Assembly: GCA_052161625.1 (NCBI GenBank)
Contig: CP197412.1
DNA from: JBKCUI01 sp052161625
GTDB taxonomy: Bacteria; Planctomycetota; Planctomycetia; Pirellulales; Pirellulaceae
Length of the DNA stretch: 64,000 nucleotides
Reading direction: 5' to 3' (one strand)
Below are positions 26,327 through 35,032 of this stretch, piece after piece (position 1 is the stretch's first letter; each line of letters opens with the position of its first letter). The notes beneath the pieces were generated by a model, which was not told the DNA's origin, made no database searches, and was given only the letters and a program-made list of their open reading frames with translations. Position numbers and translations under genes: made by a program.

Positions 26327-27958
26327 TTAATCGCCAGCTTTTTCGCGAGCGAGTTGTTGAAGACCTCGTAAATCGAGCTTGCCTGTTCCAAGGATTGGGA
26401 TGGCGTCGACGCGAATGAAACTGTCGGGGGCAGGGATGAACAAATTCGGGAGCCCCATATTGGAGAGCTCTTTGCAGATCTCGGCCGGCGTCTTCGAGAT
26501 CTCAGTGTGCAGCACCACGAGGCGTTCTCCTTTCTTTTGGTCCGGAACTCCAGCGACACCGACGTTTAAGACCCCTTCGTTGTCTCCAACGATCTGAAGA
26601 ATCGCTTCCTCGACTTGGATATGCGGTACCATCTCGCCGCCAATCTTGGAGAAGCGGCTTTGTCGACCGGTGATGAACACAAAACCATCTTCGTCGATGT
26701 ATCCTACGTCACCGGTTGTGTACCAACCGTCGTGGATGACTTTTGCGGTCAGCTCCGGTTGATGGAGATAGCCGCTCATGATATTCGGACCCTTGATCTG
26801 GATCATCCCCGTTTCCATGGTTTGCAGGGGGTGGCCATCATCGAGCGAGATGACGCGAGCGGATACCCCTGGAATAGGGCGTCCCACGGAGCCTTCGCGG
26901 AGACCGCCGTCACGGTCGTTGGTTTGTGCGCGGCCACGCGGCAGATTCACGCAAGCAACTGGGCTTGTTTCCGTCGCTCCATATCCCTCGGTGGGTCGGA
27001 TTCCAAAGACATTCTCGAACGCGCCGAACAAGTCCGCTGGCATTTTCTCGGCGCCAACAACGACTACCTCCAACGACTTGAATTGTTCAGGTTCGATGCG
27101 GCGGATGTAGCTGCGCAAGAACGTCGGCGTACCAAGCAGGACCGTCGAGCGATTGGTTTGAACGAGCTTTCCGATTTGCCGTGGTTCCAATGGATTGAAG
27201 TGGTAGGAAGCCGACGAAGGAAGGGTCAGTGCCCCCCAGAGCGTTACGGTGAAACCGAACGAATGGAAGAAAGGAAGAATGCCCAAAAAGTCATCGCTCT
27301 CAAGTACGCGAATGTACTTGTCAAAGCCTTGGACATTCGAAGCGACGTTCAGAAGGGTCAAGGGGACGCCTTTCGGGTTTCCCGTCGATCCCGATGTAAA
27401 AATCACGGTTAGCAAATCGTCCGGTTTGCAATCATTGAGTTTGAGTTTTCGATCCAACATGAACGAGGGCAAGACGCGTGCATAGAGAAGTGCCGAGAGC
27501 TTATCCCCCATGTTCGCTTTCTCTCGAATATCTTCGAGGTAGATCAGTTTCGCGTTGGGCTTGATCCCAAACTTTTCGATGACTTTGGTACTGGTGAGAA
27601 CCGTTTTGATCCCAGCTTGCTCGATACAGCTATTGATGGTCCCTTCCGAAACGGTGTAGTTCAAATTGACAGCCACGCGGCGTCCCAACCCCAGGGCAAG
27701 GTTCACGACCGCTCCTGGGACCGTTGGAGGAAATAGAACTCCGACAAACTTTTCATCGCGTTCGAGAGCCTCTCTTTCCAGGACTCGTTTGAGGACCAAC
27801 GTCCTGAGGAGCAGATCATTTCCAGAGAGAGAGATCCCGGTGGAATCGGAGATCTTCTTCTTGGCACCTTTTTCACGGCAGCGACGAATGAACAGTTTGA
27901 AAAGATTCCAGTCCCAAGGTTGATCGTGTGGTGTGACCGAAATTGCCGGCTTGGACAT
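26327..27958 (-). CDS. AMP-forming acyl-activating enzyme (acyl-CoA/acyl-ACP synthetase, Aas-like)
   Basis: The enzyme adenylates a carboxylic acid, probably a fatty acid, and passes it to CoA or acyl carrier protein. ANL-family motifs are present in order: IFTSGSTGNPKGVPLT (A3), GYGATETSP (A5), YTTGDVGYIDEDGFVFITGR (A7/A8), and a C-terminal lysine in GTGKLDLRGL. I use ATG at 27958 (543 residues); the frame also has TTG at 27973. It resembles the synthetase half of 2-acylglycerophosphoethanolamine acyltransferase, but no acyltransferase domain is fused. It lies 101 bases after the ceramidase-like fusion on the same strand. Use of fatty acids released by that protein is an attractive but unproven link. 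Confidence 0.88.
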   Translation of the reverse strand: MSKPAISVTPHDQPWDWNLFKLFIRRCREKGAKKKISDSTGISLSGNDLLLRTLVLKRVLEREALERDEKFVGVLFPPTVPGAVVNLALGLGRRVAVNLNYTVSEGTINSCIEQAGIKTVLTSTKVIEKFGIKPNAKLIYLEDIREKANMGDKLSALLYARVLPSFMLDRKLKLNDCKPDDLLTVIFTSGSTGNPKGVPLTLLNVASNVQGFDKYIRVLESDDFLGILPFFHSFGFTVTLWGALTLPSSASYHFNPLEPRQIGKLVQTNRSTVLLGTPTFLRSYIRRIEPEQFKSLEVVVVGAEKMPADLFGAFENVFGIRPTEGYGATETSPVACVNLPRGRAQTNDRDGGLREGSVGRPIPGVSARVISLDDGHPLQTMETGMIQIKGPNIMSGYLHQPELTAKVIHDGWYTTGDVGYIDEDGFVFITGRQSRFSKIGGEMVPHIQVEEAILQIVGDNEGVLNVGVAGVPDQKKGERLVVLHTEISKTPAEICKELSNMGLPNLFIPAPDSFIRVDAIPILGTGKLDLRGLQQLAREKAGD

Positions 27959-28059
27959 AAAAAAACTCTTCAACAGGTGAGGAAGATGGGGCGCGGAGCA
28001 ATATATCGCATTTCCGGGATCGAAATGCCAGATGGTAACCTTTCTCCCGAGAACAGATT

Positions 28060-31000
28060 TTATTCCGAGCTGCGCAAATACTTGATCAAATTCGCGATTT
28101 GCTGGGCATCGAGGGATTTTTCGAAACCATCTGGCATGAGTGACAAACTGGATTCCTTTTCCTCTGCGATAAGGCCCCGTTCGATCGCTCGAATACGACC
28201 GTCGGTTCCGATGATCTCAATCGACTGGTCGGTCTCGCGGACTTTCAATCCCGAAATGACTTCATCGTCCTCGGTCCGATAACTGACCCGTTTGTACTTG
28301 GTATCCACCGAACGGCTTGGATCGATAATCGACGTGACCCATGCGTCATTGGTCCAATGATTCAAGCCCGTTAGGGGAGGTCCGATTGCGGGGATCTTAT
28401 CCCCTCCTATTTCCCTTTCCGCATGGCAAGCGGCGCAATGTTGTAGGAAAAGGGCTTTGCCCGATTCGCGATCGGCTTCCTTGGGCCATTGGCTCAACGT
28501 GGAGACGATGATCTCTTGGCGATTGGTCCGATCATCCGAACCGAACAACGCGAGAACACGCTTTTTGATTTCAGGATCCGGTTGCTCTCGGAGCCTCTCA
28601 ATTTGGCTTGGAAGAATCTGCTCTACCGAAACTTCGCGAGCGATCGCGCGGTCGAGCCACCAGACCGCCGACTTGGGCTTTGCCAAAAACGTAGACGCCA
28701 CCCTCTGCCCCCAATCGACTTGCGAGCTCGATTGCCGAACGATCGAACTCCAATACCTCTCGCCGACATCAAGGAGTCGGCTTAGGACTTCATCGGAGAA
28801 CGATGGGTCGGAATCGGTCGAGGCGAGCAGGAGAAGCGATTCCCGTTCCTTGCTTTCGGATTCGGAAAGGGCGTTCCAATAAAAATCAAGGGCTGCCAAC
28901 CGTGTATCGCGACTCAGTGCGTTGGAGTGCAAAGCATCTTTGGCATCCATCTTCAATCGCACATAGAGATCTTTATCTTCCTGCGGTGCATCTTTTTGAT
29001 TTGCGAGATTCCGAAGTGCGATGAGATAATGCCAAGCGGGACGCTCCCCTCGGGAGGTGCGGAGGGTATCCACAAGCCCCAATTGCATGCGACTCGAAAT
29101 GCGTGGCATCAATCGATCCACGATTTTGGTCAATGACACTTCCGAACGATCTAGCAAGGCTTGGGTCAGCGCATCGACTCGATCCTCGGGTACAAAAATT
29201 GCCAAAGTATCCCAGCCGCTTACGTTAGCATGCAACGTTAGCAACTCGGCCCATTGCTTTGGCTCTATCCTTTGACTTCGTAGCGAAGCGAGGAACAAGT
29301 GTTTCGTGTGACTGGGCGAACTCAACACATCTTCCCGCTTGCATAAGAGTTGGAGCGATGCGTCGATTCCCGGAGAGGCAAGCTTTTCCCTTGCTATGGT
29401 ACGGAGCGCGTAATCGACAAGCCCCGATTCGGGAGCCGTTAAAACGGTCTCCCAATCCTGATCATCCAGAGCGTCAAGGTAATGGAGCATGTTGAAAATA
29501 CGAAGCCGTGCCTTGGGGCTCGCCGCCGAACGCAGGTCCTTTTTCAATTGCCCCTTTAGTTCAGGCCGCTCCTCGGCGTACCAAAGCATTTGTTGCTGAG
29601 CTAATTCCGCGATGGCTTGATTGTCGCTTCCCAGGAGGCCGATCCAGTCCGATGTCGATCGTTTCGATCCTTGGATATTTGGAAGCGAAGACGGTTTAAA
29701 ATCTTCTCGAAAGACACGATAGATTCTCCCGCGATCCTGCCCTGCTCGGACGTCTAGACGCGCAAGCCATTCCTCGGGAATCCAAGTGGGATGTTCGATC
29801 ACGCGACGGTACATGTCCACGACCCACACGGTTCCGTCCGGCGCATTGACAACGCGAACGGGTCGGAACCAAGGATCATCGCTACGGATCCATTCCGATT
29901 GCGCGTCTTCGGGGAATCGATTTGCTTTGAAACTGATCCCATCTGGTTTCATTTGAAATCGGGCTACAAGATTATGCACGCTCTCGCAAACGATCGCAGC
30001 CCCTTGCATGCTGTCACCCGAACCTGGGCTCGAATTAAAGATCGTGCTGCATGCCGAGGTGAAGCGATTCGCCGTGTAAGGGTCATTGAAGCGATCGAGC
30101 GGCTGGCTGAGAGGGAAGACTTGTGGCGTGCTAGGTGGGTTGGTGACGTATTGATAAAGCGATCTGGGGAGGGGGATATTCCCTTCTTTCCAGAATCGGT
30201 CGATGGTGAAATGATAGATCGGGTGGCTATTGTTATTGCCGAACCAGTTCCCCCACGCGTCTTGGCTGCGGATAAACTGTGTCTCTCCCGACTCTTGTGT
30301 CAAGGTTCGTCGATCGGGATCCAGTGCCAGATCGACTCCCTGCACGGAAACGGTCTCGGTCGATCCGTCCAGTTTGTGAAGAAGAACATCCCGCGCACCA
30401 TCCCCCGCTCCAAAGTAAAGGCGATGGTCCAATCCGTAGGTGAAACCGTAGACACGGTGTTGTGGATTGGTTTCGGGGAAACCGGAGAGAATGGTGGTGC
30501 GCTCGTCGGCCGTCCCATCGCCATCTCGATCGCGTGCAAAGAAAACTTCAGGAGCGCAGGCGACGATAACACCATCCCGCCAAGCTTGCACACCCGCAGG
30601 GAAATCCAGATTATCTAAGAAGACATGGCTCTCATCGAGCTTGCCATCCCCGTCGTTGTCGCGCAGCCACTTCACGCGCCCCCGTCGCTCGCCCCCGCTG
30701 GGATAATCCCCCATTTCCACGATCCAAACTCGGCCGTCGGGTCCAAAGCTCACATTGATAGGGTCCTCGACCAACGGTTCGGCTGCCAGCTGATCCACTC
30801 GCCATCCCTTTGGTACTTGGATACTTCGCCAACCTTCTTCTGCTGAGAGTGGTCGCTCCATCGATCGCTTTTGGCGCTGTAGATCGAGCACCGCTCGCAC
30901 CCATTTATCTTCCGTTCCCGATACCCATCGGCCAGGCTGGTTGTAATACAACATGGAACTGTCCACTTCGTAGCCTCCCTCGGAACGGACTCGCTCCGAG

Positions 31001-32283
31001 GCGACATAAGCAAAAACGTCATCGGTGTAAGCTGCGACCCAAACGTGGGCGAATTGATTCAATTCCCGCTCGAATCGCATTTGAAAATCGACAACAACTT
31101 CACCGCCGAGAAAGACCCAAGCCAATTCGTTGCCAAACGTCCAGAGATGCGCAGGAGCTGGATACGACTCGGGGATGCGGTCTTTCTTCGTAAGAATGTC
31201 CAGCATCGTCTTCGCAAAATTTCTTTCTTGGTAGGTTTTGCTTTCCAGCATCTCCTGCAGCTTATTGCGACTGGGCCGTTCAAACTCGAGACCTGTGTAT
31301 GCGAAGGTGACAGTCGTCGGTGCAGGGACTTGTTTCAATTCTTTATGAAGGCCACGCAGAACGGAAGCGGCTAGTTCTTTCCCGTGGGATTGTGCGTTTT
31401 CATAGCTTCCCCGCGGATTGGGATTCGCATCAGCGCCTGTTCCAATGATGGGTAGGGCGATAGCCCCTTTCCAGTCCGTCTCGATGGCAGAGGCCGCGAG
31501 TCCTGCCCAATCCGCGCTGACTTGGTTCAAGTCCGGTGAAATCGTGGTGCAGTGGCAGGCGTATTGAAACGCGACTGCGAGCGGGCTGCCATCGTTCTTG
31601 GTGACTTTGAGAATCCTTACGTTTTGGTCTACAGGCCCGTCGTTGGATTCGGTGGAACCAGCGACGGACGCGGACCTCACATTGCGGCGATTTTTTGCGA
31701 AACCTGCATGATCCTCGCCATGCTCCACGGCGGCAGCAGTTCTGCGTTCCCAAGCCGCTTTCATGGCCGTTTTGGTTTTCTCCACGACCATCGCCGTGTA
31801 ACGCTTGGTCGCCTCGACTTCTTCGGGGGATTGAGGGACGGTGTAGAGATTCGTGATCGCGCCTTCGAGATGGGGAGCCGAATGCGAATGGGTCGTGCAG
31901 AGCGCAATTTCGGCTCTCGCGATTTGGAACTCCTGCTCTGCGTACTTGGTGATCTGATCGGTCATCGCGGGAGCGATTCCGATCGCGTCCAAGGAGACGA
32001 GCATCAGCGGTTTGCTACCAGCGTGCTCCAGATAGAGGGCTCGCACGTACAACGGATCGGCTACGGCAGAAGTCGACTGCGAGCGGACTGCGTAACCGCT
32101 CAAGCGGACCGACTCCGTTGGCGTGATCTCTTCTTTGGCAGCACCGGCAATCCAACTCTCCGCCGCGAGGGAACCGGACGGAGAGAAAGCCAGGGCAAGC
32201 AGCAGCACCGATAAAGCGAGGGGGAGGGAAATCGCAACGGCGAGGCGGGAGCGACAGACCAGTCGCGGGTGGGAATCAAGCAT
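28060..32283 (-). CDS. Ceramidase-like / PVC-type dehydrogenase / cytochrome c fusion protein
   Basis: This 1407-residue secreted protein has a signal peptide (SLPLALSVLLLALAFSPSGSLA region). Domain 1 (about 40-470) resembles neutral/alkaline non-lysosomal ceramidases: CTTHSHSAPH, YACHCTTISPDLNQVSADW and GADANPNPRG. Domain 2 (about 490-880) is the PVC-type membrane-bound dehydrogenase propeller with Asp-rich DGDGKLDE and DRDGDGTADE loops. Helical repeats (about 890-1250) follow, and then a cytochrome c-like domain with CAACH at 1283-1287 and a late axial-Met candidate in LSLMPDGF. By homology it may hydrolyse an amide or ester and oxidise an alcohol, passing electrons to haem; the substrate is unknown. 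Its position inside a cytochrome-containing run fits respiration-linked catabolism. Confidence 0.85.
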   Translation of the reverse strand: MLDSHPRLVCRSRLAVAISLPLALSVLLLALAFSPSGSLAAESWIAGAAKEEITPTESVRLSGYAVRSQSTSAVADPLYVRALYLEHAGSKPLMLVSLDAIGIAPAMTDQITKYAEQEFQIARAEIALCTTHSHSAPHLEGAITNLYTVPQSPEEVEATKRYTAMVVEKTKTAMKAAWERRTAAAVEHGEDHAGFAKNRRNVRSASVAGSTESNDGPVDQNVRILKVTKNDGSPLAVAFQYACHCTTISPDLNQVSADWAGLAASAIETDWKGAIALPIIGTGADANPNPRGSYENAQSHGKELAASVLRGLHKELKQVPAPTTVTFAYTGLEFERPSRNKLQEMLESKTYQERNFAKTMLDILTKKDRIPESYPAPAHLWTFGNELAWVFLGGEVVVDFQMRFERELNQFAHVWVAAYTDDVFAYVASERVRSEGGYEVDSSMLYYNQPGRWVSGTEDKWVRAVLDLQRQKRSMERPLSAEEGWRSIQVPKGWRVDQLAAEPLVEDPINVSFGPDGRVWIVEMGDYPSGGERRGRVKWLRDNDGDGKLDESHVFLDNLDFPAGVQAWRDGVIVACAPEVFFARDRDGDGTADERTTILSGFPETNPQHRVYGFTYGLDHRLYFGAGDGARDVLLHKLDGSTETVSVQGVDLALDPDRRTLTQESGETQFIRSQDAWGNWFGNNNSHPIYHFTIDRFWKEGNIPLPRSLYQYVTNPPSTPQVFPLSQPLDRFNDPYTANRFTSACSTIFNSSPGSGDSMQGAAIVCESVHNLVARFQMKPDGISFKANRFPEDAQSEWIRSDDPWFRPVRVVNAPDGTVWVVDMYRRVIEHPTWIPEEWLARLDVRAGQDRGRIYRVFREDFKPSSLPNIQGSKRSTSDWIGLLGSDNQAIAELAQQQMLWYAEERPELKGQLKKDLRSAASPKARLRIFNMLHYLDALDDQDWETVLTAPESGLVDYALRTIAREKLASPGIDASLQLLCKREDVLSSPSHTKHLFLASLRSQRIEPKQWAELLTLHANVSGWDTLAIFVPEDRVDALTQALLDRSEVSLTKIVDRLMPRISSRMQLGLVDTLRTSRGERPAWHYLIALRNLANQKDAPQEDKDLYVRLKMDAKDALHSNALSRDTRLAALDFYWNALSESESKERESLLLLASTDSDPSFSDEVLSRLLDVGERYWSSIVRQSSSQVDWGQRVASTFLAKPKSAVWWLDRAIAREVSVEQILPSQIERLREQPDPEIKKRVLALFGSDDRTNRQEIIVSTLSQWPKEADRESGKALFLQHCAACHAEREIGGDKIPAIGPPLTGLNHWTNDAWVTSIIDPSRSVDTKYKRVSYRTEDDEVISGLKVRETDQSIEIIGTDGRIRAIERGLIAEEKESSLSLMPDGFEKSLDAQQIANLIKYLRSSE

Positions 32284-32316
32284 CGTATCTTCCTTCAGGA
32301 AAGGGACCGACGCATT

Positions 32317-33213
32317 CTAACCCATCACCGCCTTGGCCGCTTTCCGTTTCTCTAAAAGGATCGTTCCCCAGGTAAAGAGCAACAGAGCCATCCAAACAAA
32401 CACGAACCCCACCCATTTCCCTGGACTCAAAGCCTCGCCAAAGAGGATTTTGGCGATCAAAAACTGCAAGGTCGGTCCCACGTATTGCAGCATCCCCATC
32501 GCGACCAGCGGAACCGACTTTGCAGCAGACGCAAACAGGACCAAGGGTAGGGTCGTGATGGGACCTCCCAGCACCAAGAGTGCCCAGTCCCCATCCGAAC
32601 GCTCCAACGCCGTGCCTTGGGACCACTGAAAGTAACCGATCAGGCCAATGGCGATTGGCGCTAGGATCGCAGTCTCCATTCCCAGCCCGGAGATGGCAGG
32701 CAAGGTGGTTTTCTTTTTCACTGCCGCATAGCTGGCGAACGAGGTAGAGAGGAGGAATGCGACCCACGGGAAACGTCCGCCATCGGCGGTCATGATTGCC
32801 ACGCCTGCAAATGCGAGCAGGATCGCACTCCACTGCATTCCCGTGATCCTTTCGCGAAAGAGGACCACCGCCAACATGACAGTAAGGAGTGGATTGATGA
32901 AATAACCCAAGCTGCTGTCAATGACATAGTCGTTGCTCACCGCCCAGATGAACACCAACCAGTTGATACTGATCAGCACCGCTGCGAGGCTGCAAAGGAG
33001 CATGCGTCGCACATCGCGCACCACCTCCCGAATACTTGGCCACTGCCGCAGTACCGTTACCAAGATCACCAGGGTGAGCAACGACCAAACGATTCGATGG
33101 CAGATGACTTCCAGAGGATTCACATGCCGAAGTGCTTTCCAATAGAGAGGGAATATCCCCCAAAGCGCATACGCGCAGATGGCTTGCCAATACCCCGCTT
33201 TGATTCCAAACAT
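32317..33213 (-). CDS. rarD: RarD/EamA-family transporter
   Basis: This 298-residue membrane protein has about ten hydrophobic segments. It is of EamA (drug/metabolite exporter) type and is most like RarD: GYWQAICAYALWGIFPLYWK at the start, and VAMGMLQYVGPTLQFLIAK near the end. I use the ATG at 33213. The longer frame from 33279 would overlap the outer-membrane protein gene and add unrelated residues, whereas 33213 leaves a 10-base gap. RarD proteins are linked to chloramphenicol sensitivity in E. coli, but the natural substrate is uncertain. It lies between the outer-membrane protein and the ceramidase fusion in a tight minus-strand run. Confidence 0.9.
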   Translation of the reverse strand: MFGIKAGYWQAICAYALWGIFPLYWKALRHVNPLEVICHRIVWSLLTLVILVTVLRQWPSIREVVRDVRRMLLCSLAAVLISINWLVFIWAVSNDYVIDSSLGYFINPLLTVMLAVVLFRERITGMQWSAILLAFAGVAIMTADGGRFPWVAFLLSTSFASYAAVKKKTTLPAISGLGMETAILAPIAIGLIGYFQWSQGTALERSDGDWALLVLGGPITTLPLVLFASAAKSVPLVAMGMLQYVGPTLQFLIAKILFGEALSPGKWVGFVFVWMALLLFTWGTILLEKRKAAKAVMG

Positions 33214-33223
33214 TCCAACTCGC

Positions 33224-35014
33224 TCAAAACTTCCAACGAAACTCAGCCCGCGTGCCATAAATATTAGGTGCGTTGTCAAACCACCCGTTCATGAAGTCGA
33301 CACGCCAGAGACTTCGATTGTTGATCGCTTGTTGATAACGAGTCCCCAACCCGTACTGCGGGCCGGCGAACGAACTGATCGCGGGATCGCCGTAACGGTC
33401 TGCCGCCGCGAACTCGACAATCCATTGACGATAAAAATCAGCTGACAGCAAGTTAAATCCTATGGCGCCTCCATAGGCGTTCGCACCATCGGAGGCTAGC
33501 GTAGGATAGCCGGTCAATGCGTCGGTTTCGAAATTGATCCCAACATTTCGGAGAATACCTCCAGCGTTGGCCGCCCTCGCGACACTTTGTGGCCGTCCAT
33601 TGCCTACAAAGAAATTCCAATAGGGGACGAAGTGGCTCGGCTGGGAGGAAACCAAACTGTTTTCGAAGATAAGCAGCCCTCCATCGGCCGTTCGATCTGC
33701 AACCGGTCCGGATTGCCCCGCATTCCCAATCAGACGAACGGTGTTGGAGATACGTCCGAAGTAACGCCGCGTGTAAGCCACGGCGGCGTTGTGGTACGAG
33801 CGACCCAACGAGTCTTGATCGTCCAAGTAAGCGTAGTCCATTTCGATATAGCCGTCATAGGCTTCGACGAACCATGCCGTACCAAACACGGCAGCGGCGC
33901 TGTTGTCGTTTTGAAAGGCAGGGCTGGTGACTTGGTTGAACCCTGCAAAGAACGTAGCGTCGAAGTTCGACCAATTCAACGCTCGGGAGTGCCGCCACGG
34001 AAGTGCGACTGCGACTCCCGCAATCGCATCCTCCATCCAGATCCCATTCTGAAAGAGAAGAGGAACAAGCCCTACTGTGAATGGCAAATCAAAGGGTGCA
34101 TCGTCTCCAAGGAAACCGCCAGTGATCGCTCCCAAATCCCCCTCGAAGAATGCAGTGTCGGGCTGAAAATCGAGCTCCTCCTCGAACTCGACATCCCCGT
34201 TACTGAAGTCCAATCGGGTAAACCGGCCGTTATGATCAAGCGGTCCCGTGAACATATGAAACCGCTCGGTACCGGTGAACCGAAGATCCATATCCAAGTT
34301 CAACCGATGAGCCCAATTCTGTACGTCTTGCCCGCCTACCCGGTGTGCACCAACCCCCGTCCGGTAGTCGCCGTAGACCAAGAACGAAGGGGTCAACAGA
34401 TTGACGTCGCTGAAGACTTCCTTTCCTGGATCATACATGCCCCCCGTGTAGAAGGGCCGCCACCACTCCACCCAGGGCCTTTGGGTTTCCACAAGTGACT
34501 TGCCATAGTACGTTTCAATCTCAAGTCCCGGGTCCAAGGGCTGAGGAACATGCCGATTGGGGGTGAAGTCCCATGCTTGGTAGGGAACAATCATCGCCCC
34601 CTGGGACATATTCGCCTGTGACAGTCTCGCCAGACGTTGTTCGGGCGAAGTGAACTGAAAGGGTTCGTCAAGCTTGGGAATACTGGCGGGCTCCGATCTC
34701 GTCTCGGCCCCTTGCAACAGATCGCTGGGGGCTCCAAGCAATTCCGTGTTAGAACCCTTTAACAGAGAAGGAAACGAAGTGCTCGGCGATGAACCGGCGT
34801 CCTTGCTTTTCCATGGAAGCGTTTGATCGATTGGTTGCTTCGTCAAAAGATCCGTTTGTATGGCCCCATAAGGATCGTCGATTGCGATCTGTGCGGCGGC
34901 GGGTGTTGACGCGACAGCCCACGCCAGTCCTGCGAAGACCCAACGGTTCATCAAACCGACGGGAATGCTTCGGTGCATCTTTGCGTTTTTTTGTTTGACG
35001 GCTAATTGTTGCAC
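33224..35014 (-). CDS. Predicted outer-membrane beta-barrel protein
   Basis: This 596-residue protein starts at GTG 35014, which has GAGG 8 bases upstream, and has a signal peptide ending near TPAAAQ. An N-terminal region of about 150 residues is Pro/Ser-rich. From about residue 170 on the sequence alternates aromatic and polar residues as barrel strands do (VAYTRRYFGRISNTVRLIG, WRVDFMNGWFDN) and ends in a C-terminal Phe (EFRWKF), a common outer-membrane assembly signal. I do not recognise a named family. It follows the pentahaem cytochrome gene by 18 bases and precedes rarD by 10 bases. That arrangement raises the possibility that it is a porin partner of the cytochrome, though substrate uptake is equally plausible. 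Confidence 0.65.
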   Translation of the reverse strand: MQQLAVKQKNAKMHRSIPVGLMNRWVFAGLAWAVASTPAAAQIAIDDPYGAIQTDLLTKQPIDQTLPWKSKDAGSSPSTSFPSLLKGSNTELLGAPSDLLQGAETRSEPASIPKLDEPFQFTSPEQRLARLSQANMSQGAMIVPYQAWDFTPNRHVPQPLDPGLEIETYYGKSLVETQRPWVEWWRPFYTGGMYDPGKEVFSDVNLLTPSFLVYGDYRTGVGAHRVGGQDVQNWAHRLNLDMDLRFTGTERFHMFTGPLDHNGRFTRLDFSNGDVEFEEELDFQPDTAFFEGDLGAITGGFLGDDAPFDLPFTVGLVPLLFQNGIWMEDAIAGVAVALPWRHSRALNWSNFDATFFAGFNQVTSPAFQNDNSAAAVFGTAWFVEAYDGYIEMDYAYLDDQDSLGRSYHNAAVAYTRRYFGRISNTVRLIGNAGQSGPVADRTADGGLLIFENSLVSSQPSHFVPYWNFFVGNGRPQSVARAANAGGILRNVGINFETDALTGYPTLASDGANAYGGAIGFNLLSADFYRQWIVEFAAADRYGDPAISSFAGPQYGLGTRYQQAINNRSLWRVDFMNGWFDNAPNIYGTRAEFRWKF

Positions 35015-35032
35015 GCGTGGATCCTCGTCCTT

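Noticed and set aside
33587..34498. 303-codon open frame antisense to the outer-membrane protein gene
   Set aside because: The minus strand has a signal peptide, ribosome-binding site and terminal Phe; the opposite frame shows none.
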